A stretch of 64,000 bases of DNA from Dyadobacter chenwenxiniae (GCF_022869785.1 NZ_CP094997.1:930001-994000), one strand, 5' to 3'. Shown: positions 8,816-18,346, counted from the first letter of the stretch. Translations and numbers: made by a program. Notes: generated by a model from the sequence alone, not told the origin.

Positions 8816-9241
8816 CTACTTCCCGCCAATCAACCTTTCCAAACGCCCCATCATCTCATCCTTCTCCTTCAACATTCTTTCATATAAGGCAATCTTCTCC
8901 TCATGAAGCTGGATAATCTTTTCAACAGGATTTAAATAAAAGGTGCCCTGATTAAACGAATTATCATTAGAATGATCGTGGTAAGTATTCGTAATGATAT
9001 TAATCGCCTTCTCCTCATCAAAATTCCGAATCGCCTCAGCGGGAATTTTGAGAATCGCCGCAACTTGCTCCAAAATGTCGGAATCAATCTTTTCTTTTTG
9101 TTCGAGGAGGGAGATTTTTTGCTGGTTCCAGTCTTCTCCGAGTTCAAACGCTAGGAAATCTTGTTTGATCCCGAGCATTTCTCGAAATCTTTTAAGGTTA
9201 CGGCCTTCGTGGATCTTTGGATTGGAGGTAGTATGTGTCAT
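8816..9241 (-). CDS. XRE family regulator with C-terminal coiled coil
   Basis: The 141-residue protein starts with an HTH_3 domain (about 12-70) with FREMLGIKQDFLAFELG and WNQQKISLLEQ. A linker rich in Asn and His follows, then a charged amphipathic coiled coil (EKIIQLHEEKIALYERMLKEKDEM). This layout is frequent in Bacteroidota DNA-binding proteins of unknown target. It lies 166 bases upstream of the KAP gene on the same strand and could control it. Confidence 0.8.
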   Translation of the reverse strand: MTHTTSNPKIHEGRNLKRFREMLGIKQDFLAFELGEDWNQQKISLLEQKEKIDSDILEQVAAILKIPAEAIRNFDEEKAINIITNTYHDHSNDNSFNQGTFYLNPVEKIIQLHEEKIALYERMLKEKDEMMGRLERLIGGK

Positions 9242-9482
9242 ACAGGGACGGTTTTTGTTAAAAAGGCAATTTATATAAATCCTTCGGGAAGTTCAGGTAT
9301 ATTTTACAGGCCAGGGAATGTAAGTTACCGGTTGCAGATTGTTGGGTATGTTTTTCAGGATTGTGTGCTTTGCAGAAGTGGATTCTTCCCGGATGGCGAT
9401 CTTGATCAAGCTATCAACTATGGCATGGTCGTACCTGCTGGCGATGCTTTGGTGCTGCTCTCAGCACAGTTGGACTGACTTT
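9242..9482. other. Intergenic stretch without a convincing gene
   Basis: A plus-strand frame crosses this stretch but overlaps the XRE gene and shows no family features. I see no hairpin or repeat before the palindrome at 9483. Confidence 0.4.
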
Positions 9483-9555
9483 AAGGGAAAACCCTAAGTT
9501 TTAAAAAAGTAGGGTTTTCCATAATCCAACTGCATTCTGATCCGTCCTACTTTTG
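9483..9555 (+). promoter_or_regulatory. Promoter region with two GGG-N4-CC(C) sites and a TAnnTTTG element
   Basis: The first site, AAGGGAAAACCCTAAG, lies at 9483-9498. A second half-degenerate site, TAGGGTTTTCCATA, lies at 9510-9523, 27 bases further. TACTTTTG at 9548-9555 fits the Bacteroidota -7 consensus TAnnTTTG. The first site is about 58 bases before the -7, the same distance as between the 872 site and its weaker -7. The mannanase gene at 9711 is the likely target. Confidence 0.6.
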
Positions 9556-9620
9556 CAATAAAAAGTTCTATTTTTTCTATTCCCAATTATTCCTTCCGGT
9601 AAATAATTCCCAAGTTATAA

Positions 9621-9704
9621 GCTATTTATGACGGTGACGGCAAATCGGATAAAACAACGGTTTTCTACCAGGGCAAAGAACTCATCTCAATACAGCAATA
9701 CTAA
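9621..9704 (+). pseudogene. Possible 3' remnant of a gene ending in a DGDGKSDK motif
   Basis: A short open frame just before the mannanase reads YDGDGKSDKTTVFYQGKE and ends with a stop at 9702-9704. It looks like the tail of a calcium-binding-type repeat protein. A stop just upstream at 9618-9620 prevents extension. It could be chance, and I give it low weight. Confidence 0.25.
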
Positions 9705-9710
9705 TTTCAA

Positions 9711-10850
9711 ATGCACATTAATTTCAAAATCAACAAAATAGCAATCGCTTTCGCTGCACTTTTTATTGCATCGTGCTCGCTCTCTTGGGCTCAAAAACTA
9801 ATTGATTCCAAAGCAACAAAAGAAACCTCTGCACTTTACCGCAATATGCACGAGCTAGCCAAAAAACATACACTTTTTGGACATCAGGACGCAACAGATT
9901 ATGGACATGGCTGGCGAGACGAACCGGGACGATCGGACGTGAAGTCAGTTGTTGGCTCACACCCGGCAGTAATTGGTGTTGACATTGCGCCATTGACTGG
10001 CAGGTCTGTGGAGTCTATACAGAAAAGTCAGGAACGCCTAAAAAAACTGGTTACTGATACCTACGGGCGTGGCGGAATTACAACCATCTCCTGGCATTTC
10101 TCCAATCCAGTTTCTGGCGGTGGTTTTTACTGGAAAGATTCCGTTTCGTTGCCGGCGGTGAAATACATTATTCCGGGCGGTAAAAATCACCAAGATTACA
10201 AGGTCATTTTACAAGGTCTTGCAGGTTGGTTCAAAAGTCTGAAAGGTGCCGAAGGAGAGGCTATCCCGCTTATTTTCAGGCCTTATCATGAGTTTGACGG
10301 AGACTGGTTCTGGTGGGGAAGGGCACACTGCACGCCGGATGAATTCAAATCATTATGGCAATTCACAGCAGGGTATCTACGGGATAGTCTGGATGTTCAT
10401 AACCTGATTTACGCGTTTTCCCCTGACAATAAATTCAACAGCGTCGCCGAATTTACGGAGCGGTATCCGGGCAACGATTGGGTTGACCTCGTTGGGATGG
10501 ATAACTACGGAGACATGGGACGCGACGGCAAGTACAATCTGGAACAAGCGATCAAAAAACTCAAAATCGTAAATGACTTTGCACTGGAAAACAAAAAGCT
10601 GGCCGCCATGACCGAAACAGGTCTGGAATCCATCGTAAATCCTGTCTGGTATACCGAGGTATTGCTTAAAGTATTGCAAAAGAATAGGTTGAATCTGGCT
10701 TATGTGCTTGTCTGGCGCAACGATACCAGAAGTGAAACACATTATTACGCACCGTTTCCAGGGCATCCCGCCGTACCCGATTTCAAGAAGTTTTATGAAA
10801 ATGAATACACGCTGTTTGAAGGCGACTTGAAGAATATATATGGCAGATAG
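9711..10850 (+). CDS. GH26 beta-mannanase (mannan endo-1,4-beta-mannosidase)
   Basis: The 379-residue exported enzyme has the GH26 signature: FRPYHEFDGDWFWWG holds the acid/base glutamate and MTETGLES holds the nucleophile glutamate. The early block TLFGHQDATDYG is also typical of the family. The signal sequence ends near FIASC, so it may be a lipoprotein anchored at Cys22. It cuts internal beta-1,4-mannosidic bonds. The alpha-galactosidase and esterase downstream would remove side groups, so the locus fits decorated galactomannan. A TAnnTTTG promoter with two palindromic sites precedes it. Confidence 0.92.
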   Translation: MHINFKINKIAIAFAALFIASCSLSWAQKLIDSKATKETSALYRNMHELAKKHTLFGHQDATDYGHGWRDEPGRSDVKSVVGSHPAVIGVDIAPLTGRSVESIQKSQERLKKLVTDTYGRGGITTISWHFSNPVSGGGFYWKDSVSLPAVKYIIPGGKNHQDYKVILQGLAGWFKSLKGAEGEAIPLIFRPYHEFDGDWFWWGRAHCTPDEFKSLWQFTAGYLRDSLDVHNLIYAFSPDNKFNSVAEFTERYPGNDWVDLVGMDNYGDMGRDGKYNLEQAIKKLKIVNDFALENKKLAAMTETGLESIVNPVWYTEVLLKVLQKNRLNLAYVLVWRNDTRSETHYYAPFPGHPAVPDFKKFYENEYTLFEGDLKNIYGR

Positions 10851-10985
10851 CGCTTTTTGTGCCTTCTAGTAATAGGTAGGTCTTATCTGTTTTTGGGTTT
10901 TCAACATGTATATGCTTTTTGACACGGCATTGAAATTTCAAAGGCTATCTGCTGCTGAATAGTTATCAATTTAAAAATTATAGTT

Positions 10986-12296
10986 ATGAAGAAAATATAT
11001 TTGAGCATTGCGCTTTTAACTGCATTCAACAGCACAATTGCCCAGCAAAAATCCCCCGCGCCGCAGGAATTAAATTATAAAGCTGATCTTAAAGCCACCG
11101 GCACCAGCGAAGACAAGACAAAACGCATTGACTCGCTGCTGCAAAGTTTTATTGACCAGAAGAAAGCGAGCAGCATTGTAGGTTTTGTTGCCAAAGGCGG
11201 GAATGTCGTGTACAATAAAGCATTTGGCTACAAAGACGTCGAAAATAAGGTTCCGGCTGCTGTGGATGATTACTATATCCTGTTTTCTCAAACCAAAGCA
11301 GTGACGACCGTGGCTTTTATGACCCTGGTGGAGAAGGGATTGGTCTCGGTTGACGATCCAGTTTCTAAATATTTTCCGGAGATTTCCGATGAAGTGGCGA
11401 CAGCCATCAAAGAGGATGGAACATTCGAAATAAGGCCAGTGAAGACGCCGATGATATTTGCACATCTGATGTCGCATTCTTCCGGAATCAGCGCCGGACT
11501 GGTCGGAAAGGCACGGCGAGCCGAAATGGAGAAGAAAAGTGCCGCTGCAAGCTCAGGAGCCACACCACCGGCAGGCCCGGGACAGCGAACGGGCGGAGCT
11601 GGCACGGCCAAATTTCTCAAAGACGAAATGATCACACTGGCTAAATATCCGTTGGGTTTCGATCCCGGCAGCGAGTGGAGTTACCATATCAGCACGAATA
11701 TGCTGGCTTATATGGTCGAGGTCATTTCGGGGAAAAGTCTGCGTGAATATGTCAAATCAACGGTTCTGGATCCTTTAGGGATGACTGAAACGGACTGGTA
11801 TTATGAATCTTCGAAAATGAACCGGTTTGTGAAGGCTTATAGCGACATTGATGGCAAACTGGTGCCGCAATCCAACAAATTCAGCGAGACCACGATCAGC
11901 CCGGTTCAAACTTATGCGGAGGGAGCTATCGGCCTGAACGGACCTATTGGCGACTATGCCAAATTTTGCCAGATGCTGCTCAACAAGGGCGAGTACAATG
12001 GCAAGCGCATCCTCAAACCGGAGACCATAGAGCTGATGACGAAGGTCAACCGCTTGCCTGCCGAGAATTCCGGTGGAAAAGGGTTTCAGTTTGGGCTTGG
12101 ATTTGAACTCTATAATGCAGAAAAGAAACCGGTTCCGGAAGTTTCCAACACCGCATTTGCCTGGGGCGGATTGTACGGTACGGACTATATTATCGACCCC
12201 GAAAACAATATGATTGTGCTGTTTTACCTGAATATGCCCAAGCATGAGCCGATGTACAAACCATTTCTTAGTAAAGCTTATCAACTTTTTAAATAA
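10986..12296 (+). CDS. Serine hydrolase, beta-lactamase class C/PBP4 fold
   Basis: This 436-residue exported protein has a signal peptide (cleavage near STIAQQ) and a beta-lactamase (PF00144-like) domain. The SxxK nucleophile motif is in LFSQTKAVTT. The usual Y-x-N motif is represented by WSYHIST and the C-terminal box by WGGLYGT, so the second and third motifs are non-canonical. Such proteins act as esterases, peptidases or transacylases more often than as resistance enzymes. A low-complexity loop rich in Ala, Gly and Pro lies near residues 180-210. The stop overlaps the next start (TAATG), so the two genes are translationally coupled. Confidence 0.88.
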   Translation: MKKIYLSIALLTAFNSTIAQQKSPAPQELNYKADLKATGTSEDKTKRIDSLLQSFIDQKKASSIVGFVAKGGNVVYNKAFGYKDVENKVPAAVDDYYILFSQTKAVTTVAFMTLVEKGLVSVDDPVSKYFPEISDEVATAIKEDGTFEIRPVKTPMIFAHLMSHSSGISAGLVGKARRAEMEKKSAAASSGATPPAGPGQRTGGAGTAKFLKDEMITLAKYPLGFDPGSEWSYHISTNMLAYMVEVISGKSLREYVKSTVLDPLGMTETDWYYESSKMNRFVKAYSDIDGKLVPQSNKFSETTISPVQTYAEGAIGLNGPIGDYAKFCQMLLNKGEYNGKRILKPETIELMTKVNRLPAENSGGKGFQFGLGFELYNAEKKPVPEVSNTAFAWGGLYGTDYIIDPENNMIVLFYLNMPKHEPMYKPFLSKAYQLFK

Positions 12297-15034
12297 TGTT
12301 CCATACTTGCAATTTCCTGACAAAATGTTTGAGAAAGCCTTTATTAGGGGCTTTCTCATTGTTCATTGCCTTTCTGCCAATTCGCCCATTATTAGCGCAA
12401 ACACCTAAAAAGCCGGAAAGTAACCGGTTCACCAAGGTGGTTCTTGCCCAGCGGCTTGAAGAGCCCATGCAGTTTCAAATTTTAAAAGACGGCAGGGTAC
12501 TTTATGCGGAGCGGAAGGGTAAGTTGAAGGTTTATGATCCAAAGTCGCAGACTATGGAAATGGTGGCTGAGTTTGCCGTCAGTACAAAATATGTAAACAA
12601 AGCAGGAGAAGTAACCGAAGGAGAAGACGGCATGCAGGGCGTCATCCTGGATCCTGATTATGATAAAAATCACTGGATCTACATTTACTATTCCCTGGCT
12701 GGCGACGAGGCCAAAAACGTGCTGGTGCGATACGAGTGGCATGGTAAGGAGTTACTGGAAAGCTCGCGAAAGGTCGTTATGGAAGTGCCGGTTCAGCGTG
12801 AAGAATGCTGTCATGTGGGCGGAGGGATGCTTTTCGATAAAGATAAAAACCTGTATCTGACTACGGGTGACAATACATTTTCGCGCGCTTCCGACGGTTT
12901 TGCTCCCCTAGATGAAAGGCCGGGGGAATCACCCCGCGACTCCCAGAAGTCATCTCCCAATACGAATGATTTGAGAGGAAAAATTCTGCGTATCCACCCA
13001 GAGCCGGACGGTAGCTACACCATTCCCAAAGGCAACCTTTTTCCTCCTGGAACGCCGCAGACCAAGCCCGAAATTTACACGATGGGCAACAGAAACCCAT
13101 GGCGGCCAACAATCGATTCGAAAACCGGATGGCTTTACTGGGGAGAAGTAGGCCCGGATGGTTCCCGTGACGACATCGAAAAACGCGGACCGCAATCCTA
13201 TGATGAATTCAACCGCGCCAAGGGACCCGGGTTTTACGGATGGCCGTATTTTGTAGCCAATAACAAGGCATACGTAAAATATGACTTCGCCACCAAAGTG
13301 TCTGGGGAGCCTTTTGATGCTGCTCATCCGGTCAACAATTCTCGCAACAGCAGCGGCTTAAAGGAGCTTCCGGCTGCACAACCTGCGTTTATATGGTATT
13401 CAAAAGCACAAAGCCAGGAATTTCCGCTGATGGAAAGTGGGGGCAACAGCGCAGTGGGTGGGCCGGTATTCAGGAAAGATGATTTCAAAAATGCATCACG
13501 ATTATTTCCAGAATACTACGAAGGAAAATGGTTCATCACCGACTGGGTACGGGGCTGGATCAATGTGGTGGAAATGGATGAAAACGGCGAATACAAATCC
13601 ATGGAGCGTTTTCTTCCTGACCTGAAACTAAAGGGGCCGATCGACATGAAATTCGGGCCTGACGGTGACCTGTATGTGCTGGAATATGGAAACGGATATT
13701 TCAAAGATAACCCGGAGGCAGAACTGATCCGGATCGAATACAACAGCGGAAACAGAAAACCATTGGTAGAAGCATCAGCCAGTAAAACAGCAGGTGCGCT
13801 TCCCATGCAGGTTACACTGTCTTCGGAAGGCACGAAAGACTTTGACGAAGACGACGCGCTGCAATATGAATGGGTTGTCAGGAAAAACAATGCAGTTTTC
13901 AAAACGCTGAAAGATGCAAATCCGTCGATCACTTTTACCACGCCGGGTACGTATCAGGCAACCCTGACTGTAACGGATAAAGCGGGGGAGAAAAATACCA
14001 AATCAGTTGAAATAAAAGCAGGTAATGAACCTCCGGTGGTGGAATTTAAAATAACCAAAGGAAATTCCACCTTCTATTTTCCAGGAAAAAGCATTGACTA
14101 TGAGGTGCGTGTAAGCGACAAGGAAGATGGCAGTCTTGCAAACAAGAAAATAGCGCCTTCTCAGGTTTCTGTCAGTACCAACTATCTGTCAGAGGGTTTT
14201 AACTTAACCCGGATCGCACAAAAGCAAATGAGTGTAGATGCTTCGGCGCAATATGCAACCGCGATTTCGCTGATCAATAATGGCGATTGCAAGGCTTGTC
14301 ATGCCATTAAAGAAAAGGTGCTGGGTCCTTCTTTTACAGCTATATCTGCGAAATACAAGGGAGATCCAACCGCGGTTGCAGGTTTGTCCAAGAAGATTTT
14401 AAATGGCGGTTCGGGCGTTTGGGGAGACGCGTTTATGCCTGCACACCCGACCATGGCGGAAAGCGATGTGAAAGGAATTGTCCGCTACATTATGAGCTTG
14501 TCGGATGCGCCCAAACCGGCCAAAACTTTGCCTGTAAAAGGTACCTATACAACGGCTGTGCCTAAGGGTGATACGGAAGGCAGCTTCATATTCCGCGCCG
14601 CATACGCAGATCGGGGTACAAAAATAGCGTCCTCCCAATCGTCGGAATCGACCGTTGTCCTTCGAAATCCGGTAGTGCCGGTCACTCTTGCCGATGAGGT
14701 TAAAGAGATCAGTTTTAACAATGACAGTACCATGGCATTTGTCAGAAATTCCGGCGCGTCTTTCAGGCTTAAAGGAGCTGACCTGACCGGCATCAAGCAC
14801 ATTGAAATTATTCGTGCTGCCGGGCGGAATGCACCGACACCTCCCTCCGGAACGATCGAGGCACATGCAGGCAGCGCAGATGGAATTCTGTTAGGTAAGT
14901 TTTCCGGTGAATACAGTGATAGGATGATTTTCGACATCGCTGCCGGTGCAGTATCGGGTGTTAAAGATGTTTATTTTGTCTTTACCGGAGCTCCAATCAG
15001 AATCAAAGCTGTTCGGTTCGGCGCAGGTGAATAA
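12296..15034 (+). CDS. PQQ-dependent sugar dehydrogenase-like protein fused to PKD, cytochrome c and a C-terminal sugar-binding-like domain
   Basis: This 912-residue exported protein starts with a glucose/sorbosone dehydrogenase six-bladed propeller (about 45-480). Family segments include EDGMQGVILDPDY, ECCHVGGGM and GNRNPWRP. A PKD domain follows (about 490-580), then a single-haem cytochrome c domain with CKACH near residue 665. The last 140 residues resemble a carbohydrate-binding module. The layout suggests oxidation of a sugar outside the inner membrane with electrons passed to the attached haem. The substrate is unknown; the neighbours suggest a mannan-derived sugar. Confidence 0.85.
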   Translation: MFHTCNFLTKCLRKPLLGAFSLFIAFLPIRPLLAQTPKKPESNRFTKVVLAQRLEEPMQFQILKDGRVLYAERKGKLKVYDPKSQTMEMVAEFAVSTKYVNKAGEVTEGEDGMQGVILDPDYDKNHWIYIYYSLAGDEAKNVLVRYEWHGKELLESSRKVVMEVPVQREECCHVGGGMLFDKDKNLYLTTGDNTFSRASDGFAPLDERPGESPRDSQKSSPNTNDLRGKILRIHPEPDGSYTIPKGNLFPPGTPQTKPEIYTMGNRNPWRPTIDSKTGWLYWGEVGPDGSRDDIEKRGPQSYDEFNRAKGPGFYGWPYFVANNKAYVKYDFATKVSGEPFDAAHPVNNSRNSSGLKELPAAQPAFIWYSKAQSQEFPLMESGGNSAVGGPVFRKDDFKNASRLFPEYYEGKWFITDWVRGWINVVEMDENGEYKSMERFLPDLKLKGPIDMKFGPDGDLYVLEYGNGYFKDNPEAELIRIEYNSGNRKPLVEASASKTAGALPMQVTLSSEGTKDFDEDDALQYEWVVRKNNAVFKTLKDANPSITFTTPGTYQATLTVTDKAGEKNTKSVEIKAGNEPPVVEFKITKGNSTFYFPGKSIDYEVRVSDKEDGSLANKKIAPSQVSVSTNYLSEGFNLTRIAQKQMSVDASAQYATAISLINNGDCKACHAIKEKVLGPSFTAISAKYKGDPTAVAGLSKKILNGGSGVWGDAFMPAHPTMAESDVKGIVRYIMSLSDAPKPAKTLPVKGTYTTAVPKGDTEGSFIFRAAYADRGTKIASSQSSESTVVLRNPVVPVTLADEVKEISFNNDSTMAFVRNSGASFRLKGADLTGIKHIEIIRAAGRNAPTPPSGTIEAHAGSADGILLGKFSGEYSDRMIFDIAAGAVSGVKDVYFVFTGAPIRIKAVRFGAGE

Positions 15035-15060
15035 ATCAATCCATATCAAATTATATAGTT

Positions 15061-16317
15061 GTGTATAAGCATATTTTCAGCAGTGTTTTTCTGGCAATAA
15101 TCGGAACCAGTTCCTTTGCTCAGAATGCGCCAACCATTATCCCGATTGAAACCAGACAGAATGTTCTGGTCTTGCAAACAGACAAGGAAAATCATCTTGG
15201 AATAACCTATTTCGGAAAGAAATTAAGTCAGGCTACGGAGTACAAACTCATCCCATCGCAGAGCCGCCAGCGTGACGGAAATGCGGGGATTTATAACTCG
15301 GCTTATACGCCTGCGGGAACATGGAATGTCTCCGAACCAGCGCTGCAAGTTACACATGGCGATGGAAACAAATCGTTGGATCTTGTTTATGTGAGCCACA
15401 GCACCGCAAAGGAAAATGACAATGTAAGTCTAACCAGCATTGTTTTGAAAGACCCCGTGTATGCAGTGGAAGTAACACTTTTTTACAAAACCTATTTCCA
15501 GGAAAATGTAGTAGAGCAGTGGAGTGTGATTAAAAGCGAAGAGAAGAAACCCATTACCCTTGAAAAATACGCTTCCGCCAACCTCTATTTCATCGCAAAA
15601 GATTATTATCTGACACATTACAACGGCACCTGGGCCAAAGAAATGAATCCGGAAGAAGAGCAATTGACAGCCGGAATCCGGGTGTTGGACTCCAAACTGG
15701 GAACCCGCGCCAATCTTTATCAGCCACCTACTTTTTCCCTGTCCTTTGACAAACCGGCAACCGAAACGGAAGGGAAAGTATTACTGGGGACACTGGCCTG
15801 GTCAGGCAATTTCAAGATGGAATTTGAGGTTGATTCATACCATAATTTGCGATTAATCGCTGGTATCAATCCTTATTCCTCCGAATATCCGCTTGCTTCA
15901 AAACAGGAGTTCAAAACACCTTCTTTTATCTACACATTCTCAGAAAATGGAAAAGGAGAAGCCAGTCGCAACCTGCATAACTGGGCCAGAAAATATCGGA
16001 TCTTGGATGGGGAAGGCACCAGAATGACACTTCTGAACAACTGGGAAGCCACTTATTTTGATTTCAACGAAGCTAAACTTTCTGAGCTTTTTAAAGATGG
16101 CAAGAAGCTGGGCGTTGATCTGTTTTTGCTGGACGACGGCTGGTTTGCCAATAAATATCCGAGAAACAGTGATGGGGCTGGCTTGGGAGACTGGCAGGAA
16201 AACGTAAAGAAATTGCCAAATGGGATCGGCTATCTGGTGAAGGAAGCGCAGAAAACCGGAATCAAATTCGGGATATGGGTTGAGCCGGAAATGGTAAATC
16301 CAAAAAGTGAGTTATAA
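15061..16317 (+). pseudogene. GH36 alpha-galactosidase, N-terminal part before an in-frame TAA
   Basis: The frame starts at a GTG with a signal peptide ending GTSSFAQ. It covers the GH36 N-terminal beta domain and the first part of the barrel (LLDDGWF, FGIWVEPEMVNPKSEL). It stops at TAA 16315-16317, inside the block that in GH36 enzymes reads ELYEKHPDW. The same frame then continues to 17259 with all the remaining family motifs. A single TAT or TAC to TAA change explains the break. This part alone lacks both catalytic aspartates, so it should be inactive unless the stop is a sequence error or read through. Confidence 0.85.
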
Positions 16318-16335
16318 GAAAAACATCCGGACTGG

Positions 16336-17259
16336 GTGATCAAACAACCGCAGCGCCCGGAACATTACATGCGAAATCAGCTCCCGCTGGATTTGTCAAA
16401 TCCGGAAGTTCAGGATTTTGTATATGGCATTCTGGATAAACTGTTTATTGAAAATCCGGACATCGCCTATATTAAATGGGACTGCAACGCAACCACATTC
16501 AATCCTTACTCCGCTTACCTTGAAAAAAGCAAGCAGGCACAATCCAAACTCTATGTGGATTATGTAAAAGGCTTATATAAAGTTTTGGAAAAGCTGCGGA
16601 CAAAATATCCAAAAGTCCCGATGATGCTTTGCTCCGGCGGCGGTGGTCGCGTCGATTATGAAGCGCTGAAATATTTCACAGAATTCTGGCCCAGCGACAA
16701 TACGGATCCTTTGGAAAGGATTTTTATGCAATGGGAATACTCTTACTTCTTCCCGTCAATCGCACTTAGCGCGCACGTAACGGATTGGGGGAAACAACCT
16801 TTGAAATTCCGTACGGATGTGGCCATGATGGGGCGATTGGGTTATGACATTGTGGTAAGTCATTTGAATGAAAAGGATCTGCAATTCAGTCAGCAGGCGG
16901 TTACCAATTACAATGCGGTGAAGGATATCATTTTCCAGGGCGATCTTTTCCGGTTGGTTGATCCCAAGAAAAATGATTATGCCGCTCTGATGTATGTTAC
17001 GAAAAGCAAGTCCAAAGCAGTGCTCTTCTCCTATTTGGTCGGAAATAGAAACGGAGACGGCTCCGATACGCCGATCCGACTGGAAGGGTTAGATGCTTCT
17101 AAAAATTATAAAGTGAAAGAGTTGAATCTCTATCCTGGGACAAAATCTGCTATCAAGGAAGATCAGGTTTATTCGGGAGAATATCTAATGACGGCGGGGT
17201 TCAATCCGGTTGTGAATGCGAGAAGGACTAGTGTGGTATTGGAGATTGAGGCGATGTAG
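16336..17259 (+). pseudogene. GH36 alpha-galactosidase, C-terminal part after the stop
   Basis: This is the direct in-frame continuation of the gene starting at 15061; homology resumes with the first codon after the stop at 16318. It carries the nucleophile aspartate in YIKWDCNA and the acid/base aspartate in FWPSDNTDP, plus the C-terminal beta-sandwich. Translation from the GTG at 16336 would give a barrel without its first strands, which is unlikely to fold. Together the two parts make about 733 codons, normal for bacterial GH36 enzymes. Confidence 0.85.
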
Positions 17260-17301
17260 GGTGCTATTTTTTGAAGAGTTTATAATCATAAATCTTGCGC
17301 T

Positions 17302-18207
17302 ATGAACCTGAAAAACATATTGACAACGCTGTTAACAATTGGTCTTTCGCTTACTCTGCGATTTACCGTTGATGCCCAAACATCCGAAGAAAAACCACTA
17401 TGGCCATCGGGTATCAAAGATAATCCCGTCAAATATCCTGCCGAAGAAATGGTAGATTTCGATGTAAATCCCCAGTCTCTTTCAAAGAAGAACCGGGTCT
17501 TTCGCAAAGTGTCCGTTCCTACTTACGTTCTTCATCTGCCACCGCCCGGAAAAGAAACGGGGGTCGCCGTAGTGATATGTCCCGGAGGCGGTTTTGTAGA
17601 TAATTGGTTTGATCGGGAAGGTACCGACCTTGCACTCTGGCTAAAAGAACAGGGCGTGGCATCGTTGGTGTTAAAGTATCGCCTCAATACCAGAGATAGC
17701 AGCAAAAATTTTGTAATTCCCAGAGATACATATTTCGCAGCTGCATTCGATGATGCAAAGCAGGCCATCATCACTTTACGAAAAGATGTATCTAAACTTA
17801 AACTTGACCCCAATAAAATCGGCATAGCAGGTTTTTCGGCTGGCGGAACATTGGCGGTAGAACTTGCAGCAACCGAAGAAATCAATGAAGGACCCGGCAA
17901 GGTTAGCTGGAAACCCAATTTCGCAGGTCTTTTTTATGCTGCATTTTTAAAGAATTATACTGTTCGAAAGGAAAGTTGTCCACCAGTTTTTATCATCAAT
18001 GCCCACGACGATAAGTTGACTACGGCCTCCAAAAGTGTTGACTTTTATTCATCGCTGCTGAAAGCAGGAATTCCGGCCGAAATGCATATCTACAATAAAG
18101 GCTCTCATGGATTTGCAATGGATTTTACAAAAGGAGAAACCCTGAAATACTGGCCTGAAAGTTTTTTGGGGTGGTTAATGGACATTGGAATGATTCAAAA
18201 AAAGTAA
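17302..18207 (+). CDS. Secreted alpha/beta-hydrolase esterase (acetyl xylan esterase/BD-FAE like)
   Basis: The 301-residue protein has a signal peptide (cleavage near TVDAQT) and the esterase/lipase fold. The oxyanion block is VVICPGGGF, the nucleophile elbow is GFSAGG, and the likely acid and base are in NAHDDKLT and KGSHGFAM. Related enzymes remove acetyl or other acyl groups from plant polysaccharides. It lies 42 bases after the GH36 gene, in line with the mannanase and the galactosidase, so deacetylation of mannan is a reasonable guess. Confidence 0.87.
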   Translation: MNLKNILTTLLTIGLSLTLRFTVDAQTSEEKPLWPSGIKDNPVKYPAEEMVDFDVNPQSLSKKNRVFRKVSVPTYVLHLPPPGKETGVAVVICPGGGFVDNWFDREGTDLALWLKEQGVASLVLKYRLNTRDSSKNFVIPRDTYFAAAFDDAKQAIITLRKDVSKLKLDPNKIGIAGFSAGGTLAVELAATEEINEGPGKVSWKPNFAGLFYAAFLKNYTVRKESCPPVFIINAHDDKLTTASKSVDFYSSLLKAGIPAEMHIYNKGSHGFAMDFTKGETLKYWPESFLGWLMDIGMIQKK

Positions 18208-18277
18208 GCATCTTCGGCAGGATCGTCTGTAAGGAATTGTGGCTGCTAAAAATTCGCAGGAGTTCAGATCTTAAATC

Positions 18278-18346
18278 TTTGAGCTAAATCAGCAAACTTT
18301 TTGACCTAAATAGAACAATCCGACAATTTTAAGATTGATACCTTTG
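18278..18346 (+). promoter_or_regulatory. AraC-type direct-repeat operator and -7 element
   Basis: Two 16-base direct repeats, TTTGAGCTAAATCAGC (18278-18293) and TTTGACCTAAATAGAA (18300-18315), start 22 bases apart. TACCTTTG at 18339-18346 matches the TAnnTTTG -7 element. The same geometry recurs at 20551-20619. The likely binder is the AraC regulator encoded just downstream, which would then control itself. Confidence 0.7.

Noticed and set aside
9161..9478. Plus-strand frame crossing the XRE gene and the gap after it
   Set aside because: It starts antisense to the XRE gene and its residues show no domain, signal peptide or known pattern.
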